From: Enterococcus wangshanyuanii
Lineage (GTDB): Bacteria; Bacillota; Bacilli; Lactobacillales; Enterococcaceae
NCBI RefSeq assembly: GCF_002197645.1
Contig: NZ_CP021874.1
Span: 2,232,001-2,296,000 of the forward strand
Direction: 5' to 3'
DNA length: 64,000 bases
In this document: positions 55,716 to 64,000 of the stretch, in pieces
How the letters are laid out: every line of letters begins with the position of its first letter
Position numbering within the stretch: position 1 is the first letter of the stretch
Notes under the pieces: model-generated
Database searches by the model: none
What the model saw: the letters and a program-made list of their open reading frames with translations, nothing else
What the model was told of the DNA's origin: nothing
Made by a program: the position numbers and the translations under genes

Positions 55716-55744
55716 ATTGTATATAACTATTAGTAGAAATGCAA
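55716..55744 (-). promoter_or_regulatory. Promoter of the opp operon
   Basis: Minus-strand TTGCAT (55739-55744) and TACAAT (55716-55721) are separated by 17 bases. The leader between it and oppD contains an imperfect AAGATTACAGGAAGATT repeat but no T-box or obvious operator. Confidence 0.7.
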
Positions 55745-55775
55745 CATTTTGATTAAAATAAGTAGTTACACGACA

Positions 55776-55817
55776 AAAAAGAGAAGCAAAACGATTGATC
55801 GTCTTGCTTCTCTTTCA
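55776..55817 (-). terminator. Terminator of acpP
   Basis: AAAAAGAGAAGCAAAACG (55776-55793) pairs with CGTCTTGCTTCTCTTT (55800-55815) with one mismatch. On the minus strand the stem is followed by TTTTTTG. Confidence 0.88.
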
Positions 55818-55828
55818 TTTTCTAGTTC

Positions 55829-56068
55829 TTATAAGTGATTCATAATATAATCTACAGCGGCACCAACTGTTTCAATTTGCTCTGCATCTTCATCCGAAAT
55901 TTCTGTACCAAACTCATCTTCAAGCTCTAAAACAAATTCCATTACACTAATAGAATCTGCATTCAAGTCATCTTTAATGTTTAATTGATCTGTCACTTTT
56001 TCAGCTTCAATATCAAAGTGGTTTGAGATAATCTTCGCTACTTTTTCCAATACTTCTTCACGAGTCAA
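55829..56068 (-). CDS. acpP: Acyl carrier protein
   Basis: The start is TTG 56068, eight bases after GGAGGTG; the ORF continues upstream without a better site. The 79-residue acidic helical protein has the phosphopantetheine-attachment Ser in [19 protein letters not shown]; the usual motif is DSLD, so the following residues differ slightly. It carries growing acyl chains in fatty acid synthesis and donates them to PlsX, encoded upstream. A pairing of plsX with acpP is usual in Firmicutes. Confidence 0.93.
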   Translation of the reverse strand: MTREEVLEKVAKIISNHFDIEAEKVTDQLNIKDDLNADSISVMEFVLELEDEFGTEISDEDAEQIETVGAAVDYIMNHL

Positions 56069-56212
56069 CTTGTATTCACCTCCACTGGTTCTGAACAACG
56101 TTTTGCTTTTAGCGTTAAACGCTATGATACATTGTACTCACAAATGATCGATTTGTCCATCTTTTTTTTGCAATTTCATTACAAAACGGTTGCAATCTGG
56201 TTGCGGAAACCC

Positions 56213-57211
56213 TTATTCCTTAGTTTCATAGTAGCTGACAAGCTGCGGCACAACCTCTGTTTTCAGCATTGTATGAATTTGACGGATCGTGTAACGAACG
56301 GCTTCTGGTCCTGTTGAGCCATGTGTTTTGATCACAGGTGCTTTTAGGCCAAAAAGTACTGCTCCGCCATGTTTAGAGTAATCCATTTCATTTTTCATTC
56401 CACGTAAGGCATTTTTTAGAAGCAAAGCACCCATTTTTCCTTTGACACCTTCTGCTAAAATAGAGGTTTTCAACAGATTCATCATGTTTAGAGCAGTTCC
56501 TTCAATAGATTTCAGGACAGCATTTCCTGTAAATCCATCTGTAACGACGACATCTGCCGCTCCACTCAATAAATCGCGTGCTTCGACATTACCGATGAAA
56601 TTGATTCCTGATTCTTCTGAAAGCAACTCATAGGCTTTCTTCGTTAATTCACTACCTTTTGTCTCTTCTGTGCCATTGTTTAAAAGAGCAACGCGAGGAT
56701 TTTTCACGTTTCTTACTTTTTCTGCATAGAACGAGCCTAGCACGGCATATTGAACTAAATGTTCTGGTTTATTATCAGCATTTGCGCCTAAGTCTAGCAT
56801 ATCAAATCCGCCATCTGCCTGACCCATAACAGGTAGGGTCGACATCAAACCAGGTCGCTCAACATTTTTGATTCGTCCAACAATGAATAATCCTGCAGCT
56901 AACAACGCTCCAGTATTCCCAGCTGAAAAAATCGCATCTGCTTCTCCATTTTTCACTGCCTGCGCAGCTAAAACCATCGATGCTGTTTTCTTACGACGAA
57001 TTGCCTTGACCGGTTCATCATCACTACTGATTTTTTCATCCGTATGAATGATCGTAATATTCGTTTCATCTGTCACATATTTTTTAATTTCAGTTTCTTT
57101 CCCATAAAGTAAAAACTCAATATCAGGAAAATCCTGTTTAGCCAGCATAACACCCTCAACAATAGCCTGAGGTGCATGATCGCCTCCCATTGCATCAACA
57201 GCAATCTTCAT
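56213..57211 (-). CDS. plsX: Phosphate acyltransferase PlsX
   Basis: ATG 57211 follows TAGGAGGGACTATTTT; the longer frame to 57286 runs into the repeat array and is not real. The 332-residue protein opens with [20 protein letters not shown] and has [20 protein letters not shown] and [20 protein letters not shown]. It converts acyl-ACP to acyl-phosphate, which PlsY then uses to acylate glycerol-3-phosphate. It lies between recG and acpP; a repeat array separates it from recG. Confidence 0.96.
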   Translation of the reverse strand: MKIAVDAMGGDHAPQAIVEGVMLAKQDFPDIEFLLYGKETEIKKYVTDETNITIIHTDEKISSDDEPVKAIRRKKTASMVLAAQAVKNGEADAIFSAGNTGALLAAGLFIVGRIKNVERPGLMSTLPVMGQADGGFDMLDLGANADNKPEHLVQYAVLGSFYAEKVRNVKNPRVALLNNGTEETKGSELTKKAYELLSEESGINFIGNVEARDLLSGAADVVVTDGFTGNAVLKSIEGTALNMMNLLKTSILAEGVKGKMGALLLKNALRGMKNEMDYSKHGGAVLFGLKAPVIKTHGSTGPEAVRYTIRQIHTMLKTEVVPQLVSYYETKE

Positions 57212-57256
57212 AAAATAGTCCCTCCTAGATAAGTACAATAAGTAGTATAACATATA

Positions 57257-57600
57257 GAAAAGCGGAACAAAGCGTCTAACTCTCATGAAAATTAGGAATC
57301 TGACACTGAAACGCTCTTTGTTTCATTGACAGATTGTCTATTTTCCTTGAGAGTTGCTTTGTGCAGCTGGATCAAGAAAAGCGGAGCGAGCCCGTTTAGT
57401 CTCGACTGAAAAATAGGAAATGAGGAGTGAGACTCTCTTTGTCTCACTCATTATTTATCTTTTTTCCGAGGGACTGGTTCGTACAGCTAGATCAAGAAAA
57501 GCGGAGCAAACCGCTTAAACCTCAAACAAATTAGGAAAATGATGGAAAGATGCTCTTTATCTTTTTCTATTTATTGAAGTTCAATTCAGCTCATCTATCT
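57257..57600 (-). repeat. Tandem array of ~119-bp units between recG and plsX
   Basis: GAAAAGCGGA starts at 57257, 57376 and 57496 (periods 119 and 120), with a third incomplete unit. Unit junctions read AGCTGGATCAAGAAAAGCGG. The internal CTCTTTGT-loop with TTTATCTTTTTTCC and GGAAAAT-type arms matches the array at 44301-44779, particularly its third unit. The recG stop lies directly beyond it. Confidence 0.88.
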
Positions 57601-57608
57601 AAACAATT

Positions 57609-59645
57609 CTAATCAAAAAACTGGTGTTCCGCTTCATGAGGCTTGATCTTTTCTGCTGCTCCACTATATTCCGGCAAAAGCCACCACTGCTCTTTCTTCC
57701 AAATCTCACTGGCTTCCTGCCGCGCAACTTCCAAAATGTTGAAATCCGTCACGATATCCCCAACCGCAAACTGCGGAATCCCAGATTGTCTTGCACCAAA
57801 AACTTCTCCCGGGCCACGTAATTCTAAATCCTTTTCACTCAATACGAAACCATTATCTGTTTCTGTCATGATTTTCATTCGCTCAACGCCCATCTCATTC
57901 TTGGGATTCGCCACTAAAATACAATACGAGGCATCTGAGCCACGGCCCACTCGACCACGCAGTTGATGTAATTGTGCTAAACCAAAACGGTCCGCATCCA
58001 TGATCAGCATGACTGTAGCATTTGGAACATTGACTCCGACCTCGATCACAGTTGTCGAAACAAGTAACTGCAGACTATTTTCTTTAAATTCTTGCATGAT
58101 CTCATCTTTTTCCTGATTTTTCATTTTCCCATGAAGCAAGCCTACCTGATAATCTGGATTGAAAAAGGCAGACATATGCTCAAAAATTTCCGTTGCATTT
58201 TTAACATCTAACGCCTCTGACTCTTCGATCAGCGGACAAATCACATACGCTTGATGCCCGCGCGCTAATTCTTTTTGCATCCATTCAAGCACAGTATCCA
58301 ATTGTGGGGGACGAATCCAGCGTGTTTCGATCGGGATTCTACCTGCTGGCATTTCATCAATGATCGACACATCCATTTCACCAAAAGCGGTGATCGCCAA
58401 GGTTCTTGGAATTGGCGTTGCTGTCATAAACAAGACATCAGGCTTCAACCCTTTCTCTCTAAGTATCCGCCGCTGATTCACACCAAAACGATGCTGCTCA
58501 TCGGTAATAACCAAGCCCAAACGATGAAAAACAACATCTTCTTGGATCAAGGCATGTGTTCCTATGATTATATCGATTTCTCCTGTTGCTAATTGTGCCA
58601 AAATTTCACGTCGCTCTTTTGTCTTTGTCGAACCTGTCAGTAATGCCGTGCGTACTTCTAACGGATCGTATAGTTGTTGGAGACTTTCCATATGCTGTTG
58701 CGCTAAAATTTCAGTCGGTACCATCAATGCACCTTGAAAACCAGCCGTCATCGTTGCGTACAGAGCGATTGCTGCAACGACTGTTTTTCCGCTTCCAACG
58801 TCCCCTTGTAGTAAACGCTGCATGTGATTGGAACTCATCAGATCCCGACAAATTTCATTCGTCACTTTTTTTTGTGCAGCTGTCAATTCAAATGGAAGCT
58901 TCTTAGTGAATTCTTTCAAGCGCTCGACATCATACTGAATACTCATACCGTTTTTCTCAGCCTTTTCCTGCCGTTTCAAGCCTTGCATTTTTAGCTGGAA
59001 GAAAAAGAATTCTTCGAAAACAACTCGTCGTTTTGCTTGATGACTTTCTTGTGGGTCACTCGGAAAATGCATTGCAAATATCGCTTCTTTTCTTGAAATC
59101 AAGCGATATTTCTCTAATAGCTCTTCCGGCAAAATTTCTTGAATCAGGTCTCCATAGCTATCAAAGCCAGCACGAATAAGCTGGATCAAACTGCTTTGAC
59201 GTACCTTTTTATTTACATGGTAAATCGGTGCAAAATCTTCCCCATCATTTTTGGCAGCTAAGATTTTCATACCATTCAACGATTTTCTTTTTGCATCCCA
59301 TTTTCCATACACGGCAATTTCTTCTGACATCACGATTTTGTCTTTTAAGTAAGGTTGATTAAAAAAGGAAACGTTGATCACCGCATGGTCCTGCATCATC
59401 CGAAACATCAGTCGACTTTTTTTATAGCCGTATCGGCTAACGACCGGCTCAGAAACAACGAGACCTTTAAGTGTGACTTTTTCTTGGTCTTGAATCTCAT
59501 TTAACTCTTTTTCCTGAATGTCTTCATAACGAAAAGGATAGTAGGTCAGCAGATCTTCGATCGTTTGGATACCCAGCTCTTTTAAATTTTCCGCACGTTT
59601 TGGTCCTACGCCCGATAAAACACTGATATCATCTGATAAATCCAC
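57609..59645 (-). CDS. recG: ATP-dependent DNA helicase RecG
   Basis: The 678-residue helicase has an N-terminal wedge/OB domain (GVGPKRAENLKELGIQTIED, then EKVTLKGLVVSEPVVSRYGY) and superfamily 2 motifs: RLLQGDVGSGKTVVAAIALY, LVITDEQHRFGVNQR, FMTATPIPRTLAI, and C-terminal QLRGRVGRGSDASYCIL. It remodels stalled forks and Holliday junctions. It follows the fakA gene with a terminator between and starts a group with plsX and acpP. Confidence 0.97.
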   Translation of the reverse strand: MDLSDDISVLSGVGPKRAENLKELGIQTIEDLLTYYPFRYEDIQEKELNEIQDQEKVTLKGLVVSEPVVSRYGYKKSRLMFRMMQDHAVINVSFFNQPYLKDKIVMSEEIAVYGKWDAKRKSLNGMKILAAKNDGEDFAPIYHVNKKVRQSSLIQLIRAGFDSYGDLIQEILPEELLEKYRLISRKEAIFAMHFPSDPQESHQAKRRVVFEEFFFFQLKMQGLKRQEKAEKNGMSIQYDVERLKEFTKKLPFELTAAQKKVTNEICRDLMSSNHMQRLLQGDVGSGKTVVAAIALYATMTAGFQGALMVPTEILAQQHMESLQQLYDPLEVRTALLTGSTKTKERREILAQLATGEIDIIIGTHALIQEDVVFHRLGLVITDEQHRFGVNQRRILREKGLKPDVLFMTATPIPRTLAITAFGEMDVSIIDEMPAGRIPIETRWIRPPQLDTVLEWMQKELARGHQAYVICPLIEESEALDVKNATEIFEHMSAFFNPDYQVGLLHGKMKNQEKDEIMQEFKENSLQLLVSTTVIEVGVNVPNATVMLIMDADRFGLAQLHQLRGRVGRGSDASYCILVANPKNEMGVERMKIMTETDNGFVLSEKDLELRGPGEVFGARQSGIPQFAVGDIVTDFNILEVARQEASEIWKKEQWWLLPEYSGAAEKIKPHEAEHQFFD

Positions 59646-59718
59646 TTACGTTCCTCCTCTCAGCTTTAAAATACGAATTTTTTCTTCATTGTTATTAATA
59701 TAGCATTTTTACCCCTAT

Positions 59719-59755
59719 AAAAAAAGCCAAACAGCAAGTGTTTGGCTTTTAGATT
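59719..59755 (-). terminator. Terminator after the fakA gene
   Basis: AAAAAGCCAAACA (59721-59733) pairs with TGTTTGGCTTTT (59739-59750), with T run on the minus strand. It lies just beyond the fakA stop. Confidence 0.9.
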
Positions 59756-59761
59756 GCTTAA

Positions 59762-61435
59762 TTATTCAGCTGAAAACAAGTATGGATAAACCGGTTGGCC
59801 GCCTTCATGAAGCTCTGTTTCCAGATCTTCAAATTCAGTAGTCAATGCTTCTGCAAATTGCTCTGCTTCTTTCATTGTACCACCTTCACCAACAATGATC
59901 GTCACGATTTCAGTCTCTTCGTCGATCATGCGTTTTAATGTATCCAATGATGCTTTAGCCATGTCTGGTTCAGAAACGACGATTTTTCCGTCGATCATTC
60001 CTAGATAGTCATCTTTTTTGATTTCAACGTTATCGATCGTTGTATCACGTACAGCTGTCGTAACCTGACCGCTAACAACACTTTCGATCATTTCTGTCAT
60101 CGTTGCTTTATTTTCTTCTAGTGATTGTTGATCATTGAAAGCAAGCATCGCTGTCATTCCTTGAGAAATTGTCTTTGTAGGGACAACGGCTACAGGAATA
60201 TCTGCTACTTCTGCTGCTTGATCAGCTGCCATGAAGATATTTTTATTATTTGGTAAAATGATCACTTGATCCGCATTGACTTCTTTCACTGCTTTCAAGA
60301 TGTCTTCTGTACTTGGGTTCATTGTTTGGCCGCCGCTGATGATATAGCTTGCTCCTAAGCTGCGGAATAATTCCTGAACGCCTTCTCCAGCTGCGATCGC
60401 AATCACTGCGTAAGGAACACGCGCTTTGGGTGCAACTGCTGCTTGTGCATCATGCTCAACCAACGTTTCATGCTGTAAGCGCATGTTGTCGACTTTGATT
60501 TTAACAAGTGAACCGAATTTTTGTCCGTAGTTCATTACTTCACCAGGGTGTTCGGTATGCACGTGCACTTTGATGATTTCATCGTCATTGACAACCAGTA
60601 AAGAGTCGCCTAGTTCGTTCAGGTAATTTCTGAATGTGTCATAGTCGAAGTCACTATCTACAGTTGGTCCTTCACCGATTTGTACCATGATTTCTGTACA
60701 ATAACCGAATTTGATATCTTCTGTGGCAACATGTCCGCTAACACCGCGGTGATGCTCCGCATTGACCATTTCGTCCATTTCGCCTGGTGATGGTTCATAG
60801 ACTTCTGTTGCTAAGAAATTGCCGGATAAAGCTTCTAAGAATCCTTCATAGATAAATAGTAATCCTTGACCTCCGCTGTCTACAACGCCGACTTCTTTTA
60901 ACACTGGTAAAAGATCTGGTGTTTTAGCTAAAGCGCGTTTAGCACCTTTAACGACAGCTTCCATCACTTCAATACAATCATCTGTTTCTTTTGCTTTACG
61001 TTCACCTGAACGAGCCGCTTCACGAGAAACAGTCAAAATTGTTCCTTCTACAGGTTTCATTACAGCTTTATAAGCTGTTTCTACCCCATGAGTAAACGCT
61101 GCGGCTAAGTCTTGTGCATTCAGCGTAACAACGTCTGGAATTTGTTTAGAAAAACCACGGAATAATTGCGATAAAATAACCCCAGAGTTTCCTCTAGCGC
61201 CCATCAATAATCCTTTTGAAAGGACTGTTGTTAGTTCTCCAACTTTTTCAGAACGAGAATCTGCTACAGCTTTTGCTCCACTTGTCATGGATAAATTCAT
61301 ATTTGTTCCTGTATCACCATCCGGCACAGGGAAAACATTCAATGAGTTGACATACTCTGCATTGACATGCAGACGACTCGCACCAGCCTGAACCATTTCT
61401 TGGAACTGACTTGCACTGATTTCTGTTACATTCAC
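59762..61435 (-). CDS. fakA: Fatty acid kinase subunit FakA (DhaL-type, YloV)
   Basis: The 557-residue protein has an N-terminal DhaL kinase domain (NVFPVPDGDTGTNMNLSMTS, LLMGARGNSGVILSQLFRGF, GVVDSGGQGLLFIYEGFLEA), a middle domain (VDSDFDYDTFRNYLNELGDS, VHVHTEHPGEVMNYGQ) and a C-terminal DegV-like region. With a FakB lipid-binding partner it phosphorylates exogenous fatty acids to acyl-phosphates, the same intermediate made by PlsX. That makes the neighbourhood with plsX and acpP meaningful. It follows the gls24-like gene by 67 bp. Confidence 0.94.
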   Translation of the reverse strand: MNVTEISASQFQEMVQAGASRLHVNAEYVNSLNVFPVPDGDTGTNMNLSMTSGAKAVADSRSEKVGELTTVLSKGLLMGARGNSGVILSQLFRGFSKQIPDVVTLNAQDLAAAFTHGVETAYKAVMKPVEGTILTVSREAARSGERKAKETDDCIEVMEAVVKGAKRALAKTPDLLPVLKEVGVVDSGGQGLLFIYEGFLEALSGNFLATEVYEPSPGEMDEMVNAEHHRGVSGHVATEDIKFGYCTEIMVQIGEGPTVDSDFDYDTFRNYLNELGDSLLVVNDDEIIKVHVHTEHPGEVMNYGQKFGSLVKIKVDNMRLQHETLVEHDAQAAVAPKARVPYAVIAIAAGEGVQELFRSLGASYIISGGQTMNPSTEDILKAVKEVNADQVIILPNNKNIFMAADQAAEVADIPVAVVPTKTISQGMTAMLAFNDQQSLEENKATMTEMIESVVSGQVTTAVRDTTIDNVEIKKDDYLGMIDGKIVVSEPDMAKASLDTLKRMIDEETEIVTIIVGEGGTMKEAEQFAEALTTEFEDLETELHEGGQPVYPYLFSAE

Positions 61436-61502
61436 CTAAAAATCCTCCTTTAGATTGCTGCTAATAGACGAAAAGTATTTCTTCTATTTAACAGTCGGCT
61501 GC

Positions 61503-61865
61503 CTAGTCAGGCAACACACGAACACCTTGTACAAAAACGTTGACAGAATTAGCAGTGACACCAAGTAATGTCTCAAGGTTGTATTTGACTTTTTCTTGTA
61601 CATTTCGAGAAACTTCTGAAATCTTTGTTCCATAACTTACGATTGTATATACGTCGACCGCAACGCCATTTTCTTCTTGACGTACGACTACACCTTTAGA
61701 GAAATTCTCTTTGCGCAAAATGCCATTTAAATTATCTTTGATTTGGTTTTTACTAGCCATCCCGACGATTCCGTAGATATCTGTCGCAGCTCCGCCAACT
61801 ACAGTAGCGATAACCTCATTGGTAATCTCAATGGTGCCTGCTGGTGTTTTTATTTTTACAGCCAT
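61503..61865 (-). CDS. Asp23/Gls24-family envelope stress response protein (YloU type)
   Basis: The 120-residue protein (GTIEITNEVIATVVGGAATD, IVGMASKNQIKDNLNGILRK, VDVYTIVSYGTKISEVSRNV) is the short YloU-type Asp23 homologue always found next to the DhaL-type kinase gene. The family is tied to envelope homeostasis; a direct biochemical role is not known. The start follows AAGGAGGCTTTCATCA. It leads the operon with fakA. Confidence 0.93.
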   Translation of the reverse strand: MAVKIKTPAGTIEITNEVIATVVGGAATDIYGIVGMASKNQIKDNLNGILRKENFSKGVVVRQEENGVAVDVYTIVSYGTKISEVSRNVQEKVKYNLETLLGVTANSVNVFVQGVRVLPD

Positions 61866-61987
61866 TGATGAAAGCCTCCTTAGAGAGCATAATTGCCCTA
61901 TTTTCTTCTATAATATTTTAACATAGCAACCCCTTAATGAAAAGGAAGTTAATTAGAATATTATAGAGTGTCTCATCAAATTTACCA

Positions 61988-62026
61988 ATAATTGTACAAT
62001 TTACATTGTTTGTCAAGAAATGTCAA
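61988..62026 (-). promoter_or_regulatory. Promoter of the gls24-like/fakA operon, overlapping -35 boxes
   Basis: On the minus strand two TTGACA boxes occur (62021-62026 and 62011-62016). The first pairs with TAAATT (61998-62003) and the second with AATTAT (61988-61993), each at 17 bases. Which is used cannot be decided by sequence. Confidence 0.6.
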
Positions 62027-62076
62027 ACACATTTCTTCAATCTCGCTAGCCAAACAAACAGTTGTTTATCGTAAAA

Positions 62077-62126
62077 AAAATAAAATCAACGACTCGTCCA
62101 GTGAACGAATCATTGATTTTATTTTC
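62077..62126 (-). terminator. Terminator of the secreted orphan gene
   Basis: On the minus strand AAAATAAAATCAATGA pairs with the TCGTTGATTTTATTTT arm with one mismatch around a GTTCACTGGACGA loop region, and is followed by a T run. It starts about 20 bases after the stop codon. Confidence 0.85.
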
Positions 62127-62147
62127 TAATTCCTATTATTGATTGAA

Positions 62148-62681
62148 CTAATTTTCTTTGTAAGCAATTCTTGTTTGTAGTTTCGGACGAATTCCTGCTT
62201 CAAAGAAATTACTGATATCTGCAGCGCCTGAAGATAGAATAAGCTTGTAAGTCTCTTGCTCATTTACTAAAGAAGGAATATATGGATTCTTAGTTTCTTT
62301 AGCTATAAGTAACGTCATTGTGATCGCTGACTTCTTGCCATTCATTGTATCCAGTACATACCAACGGCTATTGCCGTTTGCTAATGCTGAATACAGCGTA
62401 CCTTCAAATACAAACGAATCTTCGCCGATCGAATACGCCAAAGTTACACTGTTTTGAGCCTGACCAAGCGCCAGATTAAAATCAGTAATATTCCCAGCAT
62501 ACGTCTTCTTACCTGATATATCAGAATAAATAATTTCAGAATAAGCATCTGCATCCAGTAACTCATACTTTCCTTCAGTAACAGAGCTTGCTTGTACTTC
62601 TGTCTTGAATTCAAAAGTGAACAATGCGGTCAACACGATCACCAATATGGATATAGCTATTTTTTTACTACTTTTAGACAT
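62148..62681 (-). CDS. Secreted protein of unknown function
   Basis: The 177-residue product has a signal peptide (KKIAISILVIVLTALFTFEF) with a likely cleavage after VQA, giving a mature protein of about 145 residues. There is no lipobox or wall anchor. The mature part (YELLDADAYSEIIYSDISGK, WYVLDTMNGKKSAITMTLLI) has a beta-rich look, and I recognise no family. The start follows AGGAGGTGTTAAG. It is flanked by unrelated housekeeping genes, with its own terminator. Confidence 0.75.
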   Translation of the reverse strand: MSKSSKKIAISILVIVLTALFTFEFKTEVQASSVTEGKYELLDADAYSEIIYSDISGKKTYAGNITDFNLALGQAQNSVTLAYSIGEDSFVFEGTLYSALANGNSRWYVLDTMNGKKSAITMTLLIAKETKNPYIPSLVNEQETYKLILSSGAADISNFFEAGIRPKLQTRIAYKEN

Positions 62682-62819
62682 CTTAACACCTCCTAAAAGC
62701 TATAATACAAAACACAAAATCATAAGTCAATATAAATTCAAAACAAATAGAACATTTTAGTTTACAAAAATCACTAGTTTTTTGTAAGCTTAATTTTTTC
62801 ACCCTATCTAAAAATCTAC

Positions 62820-62848
62820 TTGCAAAAAACTGCTTTCTATGATAAATT
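62820..62848 (+). promoter_or_regulatory. Promoter of rpmB
   Basis: TTGCAA (62820-62825) and TAAATT (62843-62848) are 17 bases apart, about 60 bases upstream of the start codon. The intervening leader shows no clear structure. Confidence 0.6.
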
Positions 62849-62906
62849 AAGTTAGTATGAGCTGAAAACTATCGCTCCGAGATCAAAGCAAAGGAGGAAA
62901 CTAAAA

Positions 62907-63095
62907 ATGGCAAAAGTATGTTACTTTACTGGTCGTAAGACAAGCAGCGGCAATAACCGCTCACATGCAATGAACGCTACTAAACGTACTGTTAAACCTA
63001 ACTTGCAAAAAGTTCGTGTATTAATAGACGGTAAACCTAAAAAAGTTTGGGTGTCAACTCGTGCTTTGAAATCTGGTAAAATCGAGCGTGTTTAA
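62907..63095 (+). CDS. rpmB: 50S ribosomal protein L28
   Basis: The 62-residue basic protein ([20 protein letters not shown], then [20 protein letters not shown]) is the full standard length of L28. Only one cysteine is present, so this is the zinc-independent form. The start follows AAAGGAGGAAACTAAAA. It is transcribed alone against thiN, with a shared strong terminator. Confidence 0.98.
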   Translation: MAKVCYFTGRKTSSGNNRSHAMNATKRTVKPNLQKVRVLIDGKPKKVWVSTRALKSGKIERV

Positions 63096-63109
63096 TAAAA
63101 AATAATGCA

Positions 63110-63141
63110 AAAAGCTGAACGTTTCCGTTCAGCTTTTTTTA
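63110..63141. terminator. Bidirectional terminator between rpmB and thiN
   Basis: AAAAGCTGAACG (63110-63121) pairs perfectly with CGTTCAGCTTTT (63126-63137) around a TTTC loop, followed by more T. Confidence 0.92.
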
Positions 63142-63782
63142 TTTAGATCACGGCTTTGAATCACAGCGATCATCCCTGAATCAAATGAAAACGATGCGCT
63201 GTTGCTAACAAATTCATTGCTGGCGTAAGACGTCGGTATCGGGACATCTACATGATCCAAAGTATATTTGCTTTCTGTCAATGTTAAGTTATTGACTGGC
63301 GTCAAACAACAATAAGCGAGGTACGTCATTCCAACTTCTTTTGTAATCGAATAGCTTCCAGGACCGTAATACGTAATGCTATTTTGCCGATCCTTCAACT
63401 GAATTTGCGAAGCAAACGCTTGAAATTGCGGTTCTAACGGCAACCAAAGATTTGAAAGAAAATGATCTGCTCTACCTCCTGTAGCCCCAATGATCGTTAT
63501 TTCCGCCTCAGGAAATTTTTCAAACGCCTTCATCAACGCTAGCTGAGTATCTGTAAAATCCTTTTCAGCTTGTGCCTGTTCAATTTCTTTCACTTCTTTT
63601 TTTACACGTTCAAATTCTTCCAGCCTTAACGAATCGAAATCGCCCACAGCTAAATCTAGTTTCCAACCACGCTCCAAGCTATACAAACTACCACGATCGA
63701 TGCCTATGATAAAATCAAACTGATCGATCGAAAACTGCGGCCATTCTTCCGGCGAGCCGCCAGCCACAAGTAGTATTTCCAT
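63129..63782 (-). CDS. thiN: Thiamine pyrophosphokinase
   Basis: The 217-residue protein has the family motifs IIGIDRGSLYSL, VGDFDSLRLEEFERV, KDFTDTQLALMKAFEK and ITIIGATGGRADHFLSNLWL, and a C-terminal thiamine-binding domain (LTLTESKYTLDHVDVP). It transfers pyrophosphate from ATP to thiamine, giving the active cofactor. Its ATG overlaps the last base of the rpe stop, so the two are translationally coupled. The same pairing is found across lactobacillales. Confidence 0.95.
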   Translation of the reverse strand: MEILLVAGGSPEEWPQFSIDQFDFIIGIDRGSLYSLERGWKLDLAVGDFDSLRLEEFERVKKEVKEIEQAQAEKDFTDTQLALMKAFEKFPEAEITIIGATGGRADHFLSNLWLPLEPQFQAFASQIQLKDRQNSITYYGPGSYSITKEVGMTYLAYCCLTPVNNLTLTESKYTLDHVDVPIPTSYASNEFVSNSASFSFDSGMIAVIQSRDLNKKS

Positions 63783-64000
63783 TAATCCAGCACAGCTCTC
63801 AACGCAGCAATTCTATCTTTTGGACTCTCAGAATTATAAATATATGATCCCGCAACAAAAACATTAGCACCTGCTTCTTTACAGCGTTTTGCTGTTTCCG
63901 GCTCGATTCCGCCATCGACCTCAATATCATACGCATAACCTTTAGTATCTTTCCATTCTTTCAGTTGGGCAATTTTATCTAATGAACTTTCAATAAAGCT
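63782..64000 (-). CDS. rpe: Ribulose-phosphate 3-epimerase (partial, N-terminus beyond the window)
   Basis: The last 72 residues are present and end with a TAA that overlaps the thiN start. They read YAYDIEVDGGIEPETAKRCK, then AGANVFVAGSYIYNSESPKD, the family's C-terminal phosphate-binding strands including the conserved Asp of VDGG. The enzyme interconverts ribulose-5-phosphate and xylulose-5-phosphate. The remainder lies to the right of the window. Confidence 0.95.
   Translation of the reverse strand, partial: SFIESSLDKIAQLKEWKDTKGYAYDIEVDGGIEPETAKRCKEAGANVFVAGSYIYNSESPKDRIAALRAVLD

Noticed and set aside
55829..56068. Acyl carrier protein inactive because of a DSIS motif
   Set aside because: The modified serine and its preceding Asp are present, and my recollection is that enterococcal AcpP has the same motif, so it is probably functional.

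Overview
The window is a low-GC Firmicutes chromosome segment and almost certainly comes from an enterococcus. The supporting features are the fused glutathione synthesis gene gshF, LPXTG/FPKTG surface proteins with MucBP repeats, an LXG type VII effector locus with a DUF3958-type partner, several T-box leaders, and the block rpe-thiN / rpmB / gls24-like-fakA-recG-plsX-acpP-oppDFBCA. From memory, much of this order matches the Enterococcus faecalis chromosome. The complete trp operon is not something I associate with E. faecalis, so a relative in the same clade is more likely. That species inference is untested.

Layout. 1-2.5 kb: a formate/nitrite-type channel (cut by the window edge) and a TPM-domain membrane protein. 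2.5-3.4 kb: rpsD with a structured S4-type leader. 3.4-4.1 kb: gene-free DNA with hairpins and a possible small RNA. 4.1-7.0 kb: an LXG toxin locus whose two small partner genes look damaged while toxin and putative immunity gene are intact. 7.4-11.8 kb: an ABC exporter pair, signal peptidase I, a YktB-type protein, a GNAT acetyltransferase and a membrane methyltransferase-like protein. 11.9-19.0 kb: trpEGDCFBA behind a Trp T-box, a second T-box terminator module and an array of 124-bp repeats. 19.0-22.7 kb: pepT and a peptide-binding lipoprotein behind another T-box, with a related array of 137-bp repeats. 22.9-25.4 kb: a small LPXTG protein, an isochorismatase-like hydrolase and an Lrp/AsnC regulator. 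25.5-29.9 kb: a siderophore uptake system of YclNOPQ type under a Fur-box promoter, with 121-bp tandem repeats between the ATPase and the binding protein. 30-35 kb: YueI-family protein, an orphan gene and a 1369-residue surface protein. 35.9-42.2 kb: gshF, a second isochorismatase-like hydrolase, a YitT-family protein, and an HxlR regulator divergent from an aldo/keto reductase and an SDR enzyme. 42.2-49.1 kb: rnc-smc-HAD-ftsY. 49.4-55.7 kb: ndk and oppDFBCA. 55.8-64 kb: acpP, plsX, recG, fakA, gls24-like gene, a secreted orphan, rpmB, thiN and the end of rpe.

The coherent pathways are tryptophan synthesis under tRNA control, peptide import and cleavage (two systems), iron-siderophore uptake, glutathione synthesis, phospholipid/fatty-acid supply (acpP, plsX, fakA), and chromosome/secretion maintenance (smc, ftsY, rnc).

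The least explained signal is in the intergenic DNA. There are five tandem arrays with units of about 119-137 bp. Two sit directly downstream of T-box terminators inside leader regions and share a core. Three consist of long self-complementary units and sit between co-oriented genes. A separate MITE-like dispersed element with terminal inverted repeats occurs in three versions. These arrays, and the LXG toxin with an unassigned C-terminal domain, are the best candidates for something undescribed.
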